Shown here: positions 8,930 to 18,356 of the stretch, in pieces
Layout of the letters: every line of letters begins with the position of its first letter
Position numbering within the stretch: the first letter of the stretch is position 1
DNA from: an uncultured Clostridia bacterium
GTDB lineage: Bacteria; Bacillota; Clostridia; TANB77; CAG-508
DNA: 64,000 nucleotides
NCBI GenBank assembly: GCA_934167835.1
Contig: CAKPLZ010000001.1
Coordinates: forward strand, 1 to 64,000
Direction: 5' to 3'
Position numbers and translations under genes: made by a program
Notes under the pieces: model-generated
What the model was told of the DNA's origin: nothing
Databases searched by the model: none
The model's input: the letters and a program-made list of their open reading frames with translations, nothing else

Positions 8930-9343
8930 TTATTTATTTGCCATAAATGTTTCTAAAATATAGACCGCAGATATGGTGTCTACTAAATTTTTCTTGTTTT
9001 TTGGCTTAATTCCAAGTTCATTTAACGTTTTGTGTGCTTGAACTGTAGTTAATCTTTCATCTACAGTTTCAATTTTTATTTTGTTGTACTTACATTTTAG
9101 CTTGTGAATAAACTTTTGAGTTTTTTCAACTCTCTCTGTCTTTGAGCCATCCATGTTTAGTGGCATTCCTACAACTATAGTTGAAATACTAAATTCATTC
9201 ATTATTTCATCTAATTTGGCTAATAAAATTTTATCGTTTCCATTGTGTGCAATTGTTTTTAAACCTTGGGCAGTTATTCCCAGTTCATCAGTAATTGCAG
9301 TACCTACTCTGGCATCTCCATAATCTATTCCTAAAATCCTCAT
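8930..9343 (-). CDS. yqgF: YqgF/RuvX pre-16S rRNA nuclease, Holliday-junction-resolvase fold
   Basis: 137 residues. RNase H-like fold protein acting in 16S rRNA 5'-end maturation and proposed as a Holliday junction resolvase. The N-terminal LGIDYGDARVG carries the first catalytic Asp; VVGMPLNMDGS and the DERLTT motif follow. Its start overlaps the end of ireB, the usual order in Firmicutes. Confidence 0.94.
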   Translation of the reverse strand: MRILGIDYGDARVGTAITDELGITAQGLKTIAHNGNDKILLAKLDEIMNEFSISTIVVGMPLNMDGSKTERVEKTQKFIHKLKCKYNKIKIETVDERLTTVQAHKTLNELGIKPKNKKNLVDTISAVYILETFMANK

Positions 9344-9597
9344 TATTCATCTATTCCTATATAGTTTTTTACCATTTTTTCAAGAAGTTCATCTCTTTCA
9401 ATCATTCTAATTATGTTTCTTGCTTCTTTATGGCTTGTTATATATGTTGGGTCTCCAGATAAAATATATCCAACAATTTGGTTTACTGGGTTATATCCCT
9501 TTTCTTCCAAAGCTTGATATACTTCTCTTAAAATTTCTTTTGTTTTTAAATTTTTGTCCTTTTCAACTTTAAAGCTCATTGTTTTATCACTTGTCAT
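9343..9597 (-). CDS. ireB: IreB-family regulatory phosphoprotein (UPF0297)
   Basis: 84 residues from the ATG at 9597, chosen because AGGAGG lies just before it (a longer start at 9618 is unsupported). The sequence MTSDKTMSFKVEK and GYNPVNQIVGYILSGDPTYITSH are hallmarks of the family. In Enterococcus, IreB is phosphorylated by the IreK Ser/Thr kinase and affects cephalosporin resistance. It is coupled to yqgF. Confidence 0.93.
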   Translation of the reverse strand: MTSDKTMSFKVEKDKNLKTKEILREVYQALEEKGYNPVNQIVGYILSGDPTYITSHKEARNIIRMIERDELLEKMVKNYIGIDE

Positions 9598-9608
9598 ATA
9601 AATCCCTC

Positions 9609-10703
9609 CTATATACAATTAATTTCGCTTTCGCTTTTATCGCTATTATCTAAATAGCTTTCAAGTTTTTTAGTAACTTCCTCTAGTCCTGTTCCTTTGT
9701 AATATGTTCCTAAAACAAAGTTGGTTATTGGGCTAATTTCTAAGCTTTTTTCTTTATTAGTCTGTACTTGGATTTTTATGTTTTCTATGTTTTGCTTCAT
9801 TTTTGTTATGAAATCAATACTATCTTCTATTTCAGCTCCTGAAAAAGCAATAGCAAATTTGGGTCCCATATACCTTACAAATACATATTCTGATGAAATG
9901 CTTGTTTTTACAGTGTTTGCAACTTTTACAATAGTTTCTGTTCCAACATTTCTTCCATATTTTTCGTTAATTTCTTCAATGTTGTTTATTATGAACATGC
10001 ATATTGTACTTTTTGGATATTTATCTACTGTATGCTTTCCTAGCCCATATAAATATTCGGCAGAATTTAATCCTGTAAACTTATCTACTCTAAATATATT
10101 TTCGATTGTGTTTTGATATGATATTGTTTTTAATACGGAAATAATATTTTCTCGTATTACTTCCAATATTCCTGTGTCTAGTCTATCAAATGCGTGTGCT
10201 ACATCACTTTCTATAATCCAATATCCTATATAAATATTATCGATATATAAAGGGAAAAACATTGCTGATTTTGCCCTTGTCATATCATTTCTTTGATAAC
10301 TTAATCTTTCATTTGGATTATTAATTGTAACATATTTAGGTATTGCATTTGCTATACTATCTTGAAACAATGGGTCTGTATGCAAATTTGTTAATGTGTC
10401 CCAAAGTTTTTCATCTACATTTGATGCTCTTAACTTATATTCTGCACCATTGAATACAACAATGCTTGAATACTTTATGTTGTATTTTTCTATCAAAATG
10501 TCATTTATTATCTTTATTTTGTCTTTTGCTGATGCGTCTTTTCCTATTGTGTCCATAAAATCTTGTAAAACTCTTAAGTTTGCAATTTTTTCATTTGTAT
10601 TGCTTAATCCTTTTACTTTTTTATATATAGACATATTATAAAAAACTAAACCAACTACAACTATTCCTAATACTATTATTACTGCAATTAATCCAGCACT
10701 CAA
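9609..10703 (-). CDS. Membrane protein with GAF-like and degenerate GGDEF domains
   Basis: 364 residues. An N-terminal membrane helix (residues 5-24) is followed by a sensor region of GAF type (about 40-190) and a GGDEF-like domain (about 205-350). The active-site loop that should be GGDEF reads MGPKFAIAF, so cyclic-di-GMP synthesis is unlikely; such domains usually bind nucleotide or serve as a scaffold. It is downstream of the large MinD-like ATPase and may share its transcript. Confidence 0.75.
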   Translation of the reverse strand: MSAGLIAVIIVLGIVVVGLVFYNMSIYKKVKGLSNTNEKIANLRVLQDFMDTIGKDASAKDKIKIINDILIEKYNIKYSSIVVFNGAEYKLRASNVDEKLWDTLTNLHTDPLFQDSIANAIPKYVTINNPNERLSYQRNDMTRAKSAMFFPLYIDNIYIGYWIIESDVAHAFDRLDTGILEVIRENIISVLKTISYQNTIENIFRVDKFTGLNSAEYLYGLGKHTVDKYPKSTICMFIINNIEEINEKYGRNVGTETIVKVANTVKTSISSEYVFVRYMGPKFAIAFSGAEIEDSIDFITKMKQNIENIKIQVQTNKEKSLEISPITNFVLGTYYKGTGLEEVTKKLESYLDNSDKSESEINCI

Positions 10704-10719
10704 ATTCTTTCACCTCTTT

Positions 10720-13206
10720 TTAGTATTTGCCTCTCATTTTGTTTAATGTATCATTAACTTGGTTTGAAAATGGGTCATTATCTCGCTTTTTATTTTTCAT
10801 TGGCGAATACACTTGCTTATTAACTAACGGATATACCATATTTGCTAACTCTCTTATTGCAGACATAAATGTTTTTGTGTATCCATTTAGATTAATTGAA
10901 CATACCACTAGGGAGTTCAAATACTTAACATAGTTTTGTGTTTCAAATGGTATTTCGCAGTATTTGATATTGTCTCTGCTGAAAAGTTCTGTCATATATG
11001 TCATACTTGGTGAATTATAGCAAGACATTCCTCCAATTAAAGTTTTTATATTTAAGTTTTTAATTTTTTGCGATTTATTTATAACAATTCTAAGTTTTTC
11101 AGGTTTTAGTATATCCTTTGACTTTAAATTTCTTAAGAATGCTGTTAATGGCTGTATTGTAAGCACATCCATTGATTGTACTAAATATATTTCCTGAACT
11201 TTTTCAAATATTTCTGTTTGAGTTTCAAAGTCTGTATCGATTATTACTGCAGAGTAGTGACTTGTTAACGTTTTTAAAATCGCATCAATATCGTAATCCT
11301 CTTCTGGACCTGGCATTGAGGAATAAACAGTTAAGTTTTTATGTACCTTTATACCTTCTGCTATGCCTTTTTCGAGTTTATCCATACAACTTCTAGATAT
11401 GTTTCTTAAGCTTTCCTCATTGTTTGTGTAAATATAATATGCATTTTTACTTTTTGTCATATCAAGTATTGCTGTTTCAATTCCCATGGTTGAAAGCATT
11501 TCTGCTGTATTATTTACAACAAATGATGTTCCATTTTTGGTTGTTCCAACAAATGCAACAACTTTTCTATCTCCATATATTAATGAATTATTTTCTTCTT
11601 CGTATTGTCTGTTTGAGGCCATAAGGTCCTCAATTGGAGGTATGGTTTCTTTCTCAATTACAGGTGGTTTTAAGCTTATCTCTGGAATTTGAACTGGTTG
11701 TGGTTTTATTTCTTGAACCTTAGGAATTGGTTCAGGTTCTGGTTGTTGCTCTTCTTCATCTACTTGACTAAATAAATCCACTTCTTGTTCTTCTTCTGGT
11801 TCTGTTTCAGTTTCTTCTTCCTCTTCTGGTTCATCATCTAGATTGAATAAATCAACTTGCTGGTTTCCTCTTTTTAAATCATTGGCCCTAATTAATGGTT
11901 CTGCTGGTTCATTTTCCCTATTTAGGCTGAATAAATCAATACCCTCATCTTTCTCTACATTGTTTGGGGTTGAAACCTCATTTTCACTGCTTGTGTCATC
12001 TAAATCAAATAAATCTATACTAGAATCATTGCTTGGTGGAATTTCAACTGTTGGTATGCTTACATCGCTTTTTATTTTTTCTTGAGGCAAATCTGCTGTA
12101 AGCAACTCTGAATCATCAGGAATTGGGTTTTTACGCGGTCTTCCTCTTCCTCTTTTTACCTTATTTTCTTCTTGAGGCTCAGGAATTGGATTTTTACGTG
12201 GTCTTCCTCTTCCTTTTTTTGGGGTTTCTTCTGCTGTTTCAATTTTTGTTTCTTCAAATTCCATATTTTCTTGTTTAGGCATTTCTTTTGGCTCATTTGT
12301 TTCAATAATTTCCTGTTTTTGGGTTTGTGGAACATTGATTTTTTGAACATTTTCTGTTTTTAGATTTGTTGGGATCAAAACTTGCTTAATTTTCTTAGGT
12401 TTAAGCAATTGGTCTACAACATCATTTTGCTCATCTTTTTCCTTTTTGTTAGTTTCCTTTAATTTATTTTTGTAATTCTGTGTTTGTTTTTTTGCATTTA
12501 TTCCATCTAAAACATTTACCGTAACAAGTTGTTGGTATTTTGGTGACCTTTCTTCAAGAACAGCTTTAACATTTAATGGTAAAAATTTTATAATTATTTT
12601 CAACTGTTCATCTGAGTACTGACTAACTATGTTATTAAAGCTTTCTAGATATTTATCTTCATCCTTTCCAAGTCTTGCATAATGTGTTAATATATTGCTG
12701 ACTTCAGCTTCACTAACGCCAGTATCACTTTCTGTCTCTCCAAGTTCACTTTCTTGTATACTATAATATATTTTTGCATCCTCTTTATCTCGAGGCTGAT
12801 ATATTAATCTACAAACCTCATCAATGCTTCTATCTTGCCCTATAATGGCATTATAAATTCCAATTTTATATAATTTTGCAAATATATTATCTGTTTTTTT
12901 TCTTCTATCCGCACATATTATAATAATATCTATTTTTTGTCCGTTTATTTCTTTTGCTTCTTCTGCTATAACGCTGTATTTTTCAAGTAGGAATTTATCT
13001 ATAGAGTCATAATTATTATTGGCAAATGGCTCTAAATCCTCGCTTATAACTATTCTACTATAACTTTTATCCTTTTGTATCTCTCTTAAAATTGCATTAA
13101 AATAATAAACATTCTTGTAAGATAATATTTCTTTATATTCTTTTTGATATTTTCCTACAATAGCTTCTGAAACATCATCATTATTTACTGCAAATAAGAC
13201 TTTCAT
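10720..13206 (-). CDS. Large MinD/CpaE-like protein with AT-hook motifs and DLF repeats
   Basis: 828 residues. The N-terminal about 150 residues look like a receiver-type domain. The central part is disordered and acidic: it carries two AT-hook-like motifs (RGRPRKNPIP, twice) and four repeats of the form (I/V)DLF(S/N/D). The C-terminal about 280 residues are MinD/ParA-like, with KVVAFVGTTKNGTS in place of the usual Walker A, so nucleotide binding may be altered. AT-hooks usually grip AT-rich minor grooves, so a role linking DNA or polar proteins is possible but unproven. Flanked by a small membrane protein and the GAF/GGDEF-like protein. Confidence 0.7.
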   Translation of the reverse strand: MKVLFAVNNDDVSEAIVGKYQKEYKEILSYKNVYYFNAILREIQKDKSYSRIVISEDLEPFANNNYDSIDKFLLEKYSVIAEEAKEINGQKIDIIIICADRRKKTDNIFAKLYKIGIYNAIIGQDRSIDEVCRLIYQPRDKEDAKIYYSIQESELGETESDTGVSEAEVSNILTHYARLGKDEDKYLESFNNIVSQYSDEQLKIIIKFLPLNVKAVLEERSPKYQQLVTVNVLDGINAKKQTQNYKNKLKETNKKEKDEQNDVVDQLLKPKKIKQVLIPTNLKTENVQKINVPQTQKQEIIETNEPKEMPKQENMEFEETKIETAEETPKKGRGRPRKNPIPEPQEENKVKRGRGRPRKNPIPDDSELLTADLPQEKIKSDVSIPTVEIPPSNDSSIDLFDLDDTSSENEVSTPNNVEKDEGIDLFSLNRENEPAEPLIRANDLKRGNQQVDLFNLDDEPEEEEETETEPEEEQEVDLFSQVDEEEQQPEPEPIPKVQEIKPQPVQIPEISLKPPVIEKETIPPIEDLMASNRQYEEENNSLIYGDRKVVAFVGTTKNGTSFVVNNTAEMLSTMGIETAILDMTKSKNAYYIYTNNEESLRNISRSCMDKLEKGIAEGIKVHKNLTVYSSMPGPEEDYDIDAILKTLTSHYSAVIIDTDFETQTEIFEKVQEIYLVQSMDVLTIQPLTAFLRNLKSKDILKPEKLRIVINKSQKIKNLNIKTLIGGMSCYNSPSMTYMTELFSRDNIKYCEIPFETQNYVKYLNSLVVCSINLNGYTKTFMSAIRELANMVYPLVNKQVYSPMKNKKRDNDPFSNQVNDTLNKMRGKY

Positions 13207-13210
13207 ACGT

Positions 13211-13600
13211 TTAACCCCTCCAACCTCTTACAATGAGTGCATATATAAATGGTAATACTTGGCAAATTGCTAATATTGTTACAAAAATTATAACAACTCC
13301 AAATCCTCTATGTTTATAGTCTAATCTTCTTGTTCCCATTACATATTGGAAAACTAAGCCCATTATAATTCCTGCAATACATAATGGAATACTATATGGT
13401 TGAACTACTTCTTCTATAATGTAACCTGCAAGCCAGTATCCCTCATCGCCATACTTTTCAGTGTATTCGATTTTCTTCATTTCCATTTTTTCTTTAATTT
13501 CTGATGAATTTGAATCATTTTCAGTTACATTTGCTGCAAAAACTGTGTTTAGTGATAATACACATAAAATTATTAATATTACTGCTATTGTTTTTTTCAT
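13211..13600 (-). CDS. Small exported/membrane protein
   Basis: 129 residues with a signal peptide (cleavage likely after VFA, about residue 22) and two further membrane helices (about 70-90 and 98-120). No family recognised. It begins the run that includes the MinD-like ATPase, four bases upstream of it, so the two are probably co-translated. An AGGGGG ribosome site precedes the ATG. Confidence 0.75.
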   Translation of the reverse strand: MKKTIAVILIILCVLSLNTVFAANVTENDSNSSEIKEKMEMKKIEYTEKYGDEGYWLAGYIIEEVVQPYSIPLCIAGIIMGLVFQYVMGTRRLDYKHRGFGVVIIFVTILAICQVLPFIYALIVRGWRG

Positions 13601-13640
13601 TTTCTTACCCCCTAATTTAATTACTTTTTATACTTATAAT

Positions 13641-13669
13641 ATCATACAATATTCTCGAAAAAATAGCAA
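13641..13669 (-). promoter_or_regulatory. Promoter for the 13600-9609 run
   Basis: Minus strand: TTGCTA (13664-13669), 17-base spacer, TATGAT (13641-13646), about 40 bases before the ATG at 13600. Confidence 0.7.
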
Positions 13670-13700
13670 GTTAATTTTACGATTTTTTCATTTTTTCTAA

Positions 13701-13735
13701 AAAAAAATTGACGTTTTTTCGTCAATTTTTATTTT
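13701..13735 (-). terminator. Terminator after the GT2 gene
   Basis: AAAATTGACG / CGTCAATTTT hairpin with a six-base loop and A/T tracts on both sides, directly after the stop of the glycosyltransferase gene. Confidence 0.85.
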
Positions 13736-13736
13736 T

Positions 13737-14945
13737 TTAAATATTTCTAACATGTTCAATTTTTTCCCATTTTGTATTTGGTTTTATTAAAGCTTTTATG
13801 TTAATTAGAATCCAAGACCCTAGAAAAAGTGGGTAACATAATATACCTTTAATCATTGGTTTTATTGGTCTCTTGTCTAATATCAATGTTAAAATTGCTG
13901 TTAATGGTGGCATTATAAATGTGGCTGCTAAGAATTTAATGTAATTCCATATTAGTCCTGCAAATGTCATTCCATCTCCAATGTATATTGCAAAATTAAT
14001 AACTAATATTGCAAGTGTTACTACTAATATTGGCATTCCCATTAAGTATAATAAGCCGTCTACATTCATTATTTTTCTGTTTTTTACTACTCCTGCTGCT
14101 AAATCCTTTAAGTAATATTTAAAACATTGTATATGCCCTACTGACCATCTTGTTCTTTGTGACCAAGATTGTTTAAAACCTAATGGCTGTTCATCATACA
14201 CTATTGCATCTGTTGCCCAGCCTAGCGCTCTACCTTTTGCAATATTTATTAAAGAGAATTCAATATCTTCTGTTAATGTTTTTGTGTTCCATCCTTCATC
14301 TTTAATTAAATCATATTTTACCATAAATCCTGTTCCATTAAGTAATGGTGATAAACCTACATTGTATCTTGCTAAATGATAGAATCTGTGCATTGTCCAG
14401 TAAAATAAAGCATATCCTGCTGTAATCCAGGTATCATCTGGATTTTTAATATCTCTATAGCCTTGAACCACTTCTTCACCTTGGCATAGTTTTTTATTCA
14501 TAGCTTTCATGAAGCCTTTGTCGACGATATTATCCGCATCAAAAACACAAAGTGCATCATAATCAGCACCTTGTTCTTGCATTTTTGCCAGGAACCATTG
14601 CATTGCATATCCTTTAGTTTTTTTGGTTGGATCTGTTCTTTCATATACGATAGCCCCTGCATCTTTTGCAATTTGGGCAGTTGCATCTGTACAGTTGTCT
14701 GCAATTACATAAATATCTAGCTTATCTTTTGGATAATCTTGTTCGTTTAGGCTTTCTATTAGATTTTTAATGACTTTTTCTTCATTATGTGCAGGAATTA
14801 TTGCCATAAACTTATGTATTTTATTTGTTAGTAATGGTTTTTCTTTGAATTTTATTAATGAACAAACACTTATTGCGATGTTATAAATCCAAAATATTGT
14901 TATTATTCCAACTAGTGCTTGTTGTAATATATACAAATAGTCCAT
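13737..14945 (-). CDS. Membrane glycosyltransferase, family 2
   Basis: 402 residues. GT-A fold with an N-terminal membrane helix and C-terminal membrane helices, the layout of processive polysaccharide synthases. Motifs: AHNEE (nucleotide-sugar site), FDADN (metal-binding DxD), TEDIEF and QRTRW (QxxRW), all expected for GT2 polymer synthases. It probably makes or extends an extracellular polysaccharide or glycolipid from a UDP-sugar; the product cannot be told from sequence. It follows the SSB-like gene and ends in a strong terminator. Confidence 0.9.
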   Translation of the reverse strand: MDYLYILQQALVGIITIFWIYNIAISVCSLIKFKEKPLLTNKIHKFMAIIPAHNEEKVIKNLIESLNEQDYPKDKLDIYVIADNCTDATAQIAKDAGAIVYERTDPTKKTKGYAMQWFLAKMQEQGADYDALCVFDADNIVDKGFMKAMNKKLCQGEEVVQGYRDIKNPDDTWITAGYALFYWTMHRFYHLARYNVGLSPLLNGTGFMVKYDLIKDEGWNTKTLTEDIEFSLINIAKGRALGWATDAIVYDEQPLGFKQSWSQRTRWSVGHIQCFKYYLKDLAAGVVKNRKIMNVDGLLYLMGMPILVVTLAILVINFAIYIGDGMTFAGLIWNYIKFLAATFIMPPLTAILTLILDKRPIKPMIKGILCYPLFLGSWILINIKALIKPNTKWEKIEHVRNI

Positions 14946-14959
14946 TTAAAATTACTCCT

Positions 14960-15640
14960 TTATATTGCTTCTTGTGTACTTACAGCTTCTTCGGCTTTAT
15001 TTTCTTCCTCTTCTTTATTTACAAATTCTAGGCTACTGATTGAAACTTCGTATGCTGTTCTTGTTTCAACTGTTCCATCCTCATGTTTCTTTTCATAAGG
15101 TCTTGATTGAACTCTACCTACTAGTTTTACTTCTGTTCCTATTGGCATGTCTTCACAGAATCTAGCATTTCTTCCCCATGTAATACATGGTATGTAGTCT
15201 GATTTATTGTATGCTCTATTTACTGCAACTAATATATCAGCAATTTCTCTACCAAATGGTGTTTTTCTGTATATTGGTTTTCTGCAAATATGACCTACAA
15301 GTTCAACTTCGTTAGGAATTTTTATGTCTTCATCCTCACCTTTTTCTCTGATTTCTTTTACGAAAACTGTAAGAACTAATCTACTTCTTGAATCTTCATA
15401 AGTATTGTATGATCTAAATTGTCCTTCAATTACAACTTCCTTACCTATATTTAAATCAAAATTTGCTATTAATCTTTCAGATATTGTGATTGGTATAATA
15501 TCTGATATACCACTTAAACGTGGAATTTCTAAGTTAAAGTTATAAAAACTTTCTCCATAAATTTCGTGACTAAACTTTTTCTCACTTGTTACTTTACCAA
15601 CTAACATAATATAGTTGTTTTGTGAATAATTTGTAACCAA
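14960..15640 (-). CDS. Tandem OB-fold single-stranded-DNA-binding protein
   Basis: 226 residues with two OB-fold SSB-like units: residues about 8-100 (NYIMLVGKVTSEKKF) and about 110-215 (VELVGHICRKPIYRKTPFG...IPCITWGRNA). Ordinary SSB has one OB fold and an acidic tail; this form lacks the tail tip and is seen in Clostridia as a second SSB-like protein. It likely coats ssDNA in replication or repair. Not part of an rpsF-rpsR operon, so probably not the main Ssb. Confidence 0.8.
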   Translation of the reverse strand: MVTNYSQNNYIMLVGKVTSEKKFSHEIYGESFYNFNLEIPRLSGISDIIPITISERLIANFDLNIGKEVVIEGQFRSYNTYEDSRSRLVLTVFVKEIREKGEDEDIKIPNEVELVGHICRKPIYRKTPFGREIADILVAVNRAYNKSDYIPCITWGRNARFCEDMPIGTEVKLVGRVQSRPYEKKHEDGTVETRTAYEVSISSLEFVNKEEEENKAEEAVSTQEAI

Positions 15641-15818
15641 TTTTATTTCCTCCTTTTTTTCGTCTATAAGCCTTTATATTTTACACTTTTAGACTAGTCT
15701 TTTTTCCAAGACACCATTAATTATACTACGTTTTTTTGGTTTTGTCTACATAAAATGGTAAAATTATGTTAATTTTTTTATTTTTTTCCACAAATCTTTG
15801 CTTTTTTAGTTAAATTTA

Positions 15819-16295
15819 TTATTTTTTTATGTTTAGTACTTTATATTTTGCTATTCCACCTGGTGTGTTTGCTTCAACAATTTGATCCTTTTTAGCGCCA
15901 ATTAATGCTGCTCCTATTGGTGATACATTTGATATTCTATTTTTAGATAAGTCTACTTCTGTTGAACCAACTATTGTATATTCTAATTCTTCATTAAACT
16001 CCATGTCTAAAATTCTTACTGTATTACCAACTTGTACTGTTTTTGTATCTATTTCTGATTCATCTATTATTTTAGCATATCTTAATTTATTTTCTAAATC
16101 CACTATTTTTATTTCATTATCTGCTTGTGCATTTTTAGCTTCATCGTATTCTGAGTTTTCTGATAAGTCACCAAAACCTAATGCAACTTTTATACGTTCT
16201 GATATTTCGGCTCTTTTCTCTGTTTTTAGATATTCTAATTGTTTTTCTAGGTTGTCATATCCTTCTTGTGTTAATAAAATTTCTTTTTCATCCAT
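15819..16295 (-). CDS. greA: Transcription elongation factor GreA
   Basis: 158 residues. It rescues backtracked RNA polymerase by stimulating transcript cleavage. The N-terminal coiled coil (ILLTQEGYDNLEKQLEYL) carries the conserved acidic tip region GDLSENSEYDEAK, and the C-terminal FKBP-like domain has SPIGAALIGAKKDQ. Full length. Confidence 0.96.
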   Translation of the reverse strand: MDEKEILLTQEGYDNLEKQLEYLKTEKRAEISERIKVALGFGDLSENSEYDEAKNAQADNEIKIVDLENKLRYAKIIDESEIDTKTVQVGNTVRILDMEFNEELEYTIVGSTEVDLSKNRISNVSPIGAALIGAKKDQIVEANTPGGIAKYKVLNIKK

Positions 16296-16369
16296 TTTTC
16301 ATTACCCCTTTTTTTATTTATATAGTTTCTTAATCTTACTCTACAAAACGCGTTTTGTCAAGTCCAAAA

Positions 16370-17245
16370 CTACATTTTTTTTATAAATTCTTTGTGATTA
16401 ATTGGGCCATTTTTACCAATTAATCTTATTATTTTTATTTTGTCATTCTGTATTTTTTTCATATTTTCCAAACATAGCCCTGAATAAGTTTCAGCTTCAT
16501 AAACAATATTTTTGTTAAATCCAGCTATTTTATACGTGTTTGGAACTTCAATCTCCCAGTTTCTAATATTAATTCCTGCAAATTTTTTTGATTTTATGTT
16601 GATATTGTCTGGTAGGTTTAATATAGTTGCTTCTCTTGGAATATTTATTTTGTTAATATATTCTTCTGGGAAGTCTAAATTTACTATTAAATCTGTACTT
16701 GATAAATTGGCTTTAAAATTATTTGATAATTTCACTATTATGCCTAATTCCTCATATAAACTTTGTACAACTGGTTCAAACTTTTTTGTATTTAGTGTTA
16801 TAATATTTATTCTTTTTGCCATTTGGGCTGTTCTTGTGATTGTTTCTGTGAATATATCACTATTATCATTTACAAGAAATGTAACTTCTCCCGCTTCTAT
16901 TCGCTTTTCTTTATAGCTATATACTTTTTCTATTAAATTAATTACTAAATACTTTGATAATTTTGTTCCATCTAAAATGTTTATACTATTAAAATATAAA
17001 ATATTTTTAAAATCATCTAGTTGCATTAACTTGTCAGATAAGACTACATTCCTAATATTATTTTCATAAAGGAACTTGCACAATTTTTGAGCTATATGTT
17101 TTTGCTTTCTTTTTTGTGTCTTTATATCTATTGGTAACTCTATAAAAGTTCTATTTTCAACACTTTCAATTTTAAATATATTAAATATTTTTTTTATAAT
17201 ATTTGCATTATCTGTCTGTTTTATATATATAATCAATTGCATCAC
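16370..17245 (-). CDS. Conserved hypothetical protein
   Basis: 291 residues, predicted soluble. Not recognised. The central part (VTFLVNDNSDIFTETITRTAQMAKRINIITLN) has the strand-loop-helix look of a Rossmann-like fold. It is upstream of greA and downstream of mnmA on the same strand. A CGG at 16891-16893 is out of phase (GCG GGA) and the frame continues normally. Confidence 0.7.
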   Translation of the reverse strand: MMQLIIYIKQTDNANIIKKIFNIFKIESVENRTFIELPIDIKTQKRKQKHIAQKLCKFLYENNIRNVVLSDKLMQLDDFKNILYFNSINILDGTKLSKYLVINLIEKVYSYKEKRIEAGEVTFLVNDNSDIFTETITRTAQMAKRINIITLNTKKFEPVVQSLYEELGIIVKLSNNFKANLSSTDLIVNLDFPEEYINKINIPREATILNLPDNINIKSKKFAGINIRNWEIEVPNTYKIAGFNKNIVYEAETYSGLCLENMKKIQNDKIKIIRLIGKNGPINHKEFIKKM

Positions 17246-17276
17246 CTAAAGCAAATATATGATGATAATACAAAGT

Positions 17277-18347
17277 TTATGATATTATTTTTCCTCCACC
17301 AACTAATACATCATCTATGTAGAATACTACTGATTGTCCTCTTGTAATTGCTCTTTGTGGTTCATCAAATTCAAGCTTTATTGTTTCTTCATTTTGCAAA
17401 TATAGTGTAGCCAAAGCGTCTTTTGCACCATATCTAACTTTTGCAGTTACCCTAATTGGATTTTCTAGACTTAAGTTTACAGTAAAGTTTAAATTGTTTG
17501 CATAGAGCACTTTTGAAAAAATATCTTTTTCTTCTCCTACTATCAACCTGTTTGTTTTAGCATCTAAATCAATTACATAAAGTGGTGTTTCATGTGCTAT
17601 TCCAAGGCCTTTCCTTTGGCCTATTGTATAATGAATTAGTCCTTTATGTGTTCCTATTACTTCTCCACTTTTTGTGACTATTGGTCCTTCTTTTGAATTT
17701 ATTTTTCCTGTTCTCATTAGAAATCCTGCGTAATCATCGTCAGGTATAAAACAGATTTCTTGGCTATCTGGTTTTTTTGCAGTTAAAAGACCATGTTCTT
17801 CTGCAATTTTTCTTATTTGTTCTTTGTTTTCAAATTTTCCTAATGGGAAAATTACTTTTTCAATTATATTTTGTGGAATATTGTATAGTACATAACTTTG
17901 GTCTTTTTTTCCTGCATTTGATTTTTTCAAAACATATTGCTTGTATTTTTCGCTGTATTCTGTTTTTGCATAATGACCTGTTGCTATATAATCGCAATCT
18001 AATTCCATTGCTTTTCTGTAAAAATAATTAAATTTCATATATTTATTACATTCAATACATGGGTTTGGAGTTCTAGCATTTGCATATTCTTCTATAAAAT
18101 TATTTATTACACAGGTTTTAAATTCTTCTTTTAAATTTAAAGTATAGTGTGGTATTCCAAGTTTATCGCAAACTCTTTTAGCATCTAAAATACTGTCATC
18201 TCCGCAACATTTACTTTGGCCTGTTTCATCTTCTGGGTCCCAAAGTTTCATGGTTGCACCGATTACTTCGTATCCCTGTTCCATTAATATAATGGCTGCT
18301 ACACTGCTATCTACCCCTCCACTCATTCCTAATAAAACTCGTTTCAT
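17277..18347 (-). CDS. mnmA: tRNA-specific 2-thiouridylase MnmA
   Basis: 356 residues. It places the 2-thio group on U34 of tRNAs for Lys, Glu and Gln. The PP-loop LLGMSGGVDSSVAA is at the N-terminus, the first catalytic Cys is in NPCIECNKYMKF and the second in SQEICFIPD. Full length. Co-directional with galE. Confidence 0.97.
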   Translation of the reverse strand: MKRVLLGMSGGVDSSVAAIILMEQGYEVIGATMKLWDPEDETGQSKCCGDDSILDAKRVCDKLGIPHYTLNLKEEFKTCVINNFIEEYANARTPNPCIECNKYMKFNYFYRKAMELDCDYIATGHYAKTEYSEKYKQYVLKKSNAGKKDQSYVLYNIPQNIIEKVIFPLGKFENKEQIRKIAEEHGLLTAKKPDSQEICFIPDDDYAGFLMRTGKINSKEGPIVTKSGEVIGTHKGLIHYTIGQRKGLGIAHETPLYVIDLDAKTNRLIVGEEKDIFSKVLYANNLNFTVNLSLENPIRVTAKVRYGAKDALATLYLQNEETIKLEFDEPQRAITRGQSVVFYIDDVLVGGGKIIS

Positions 18348-18356
18348 TTTTTTCTC

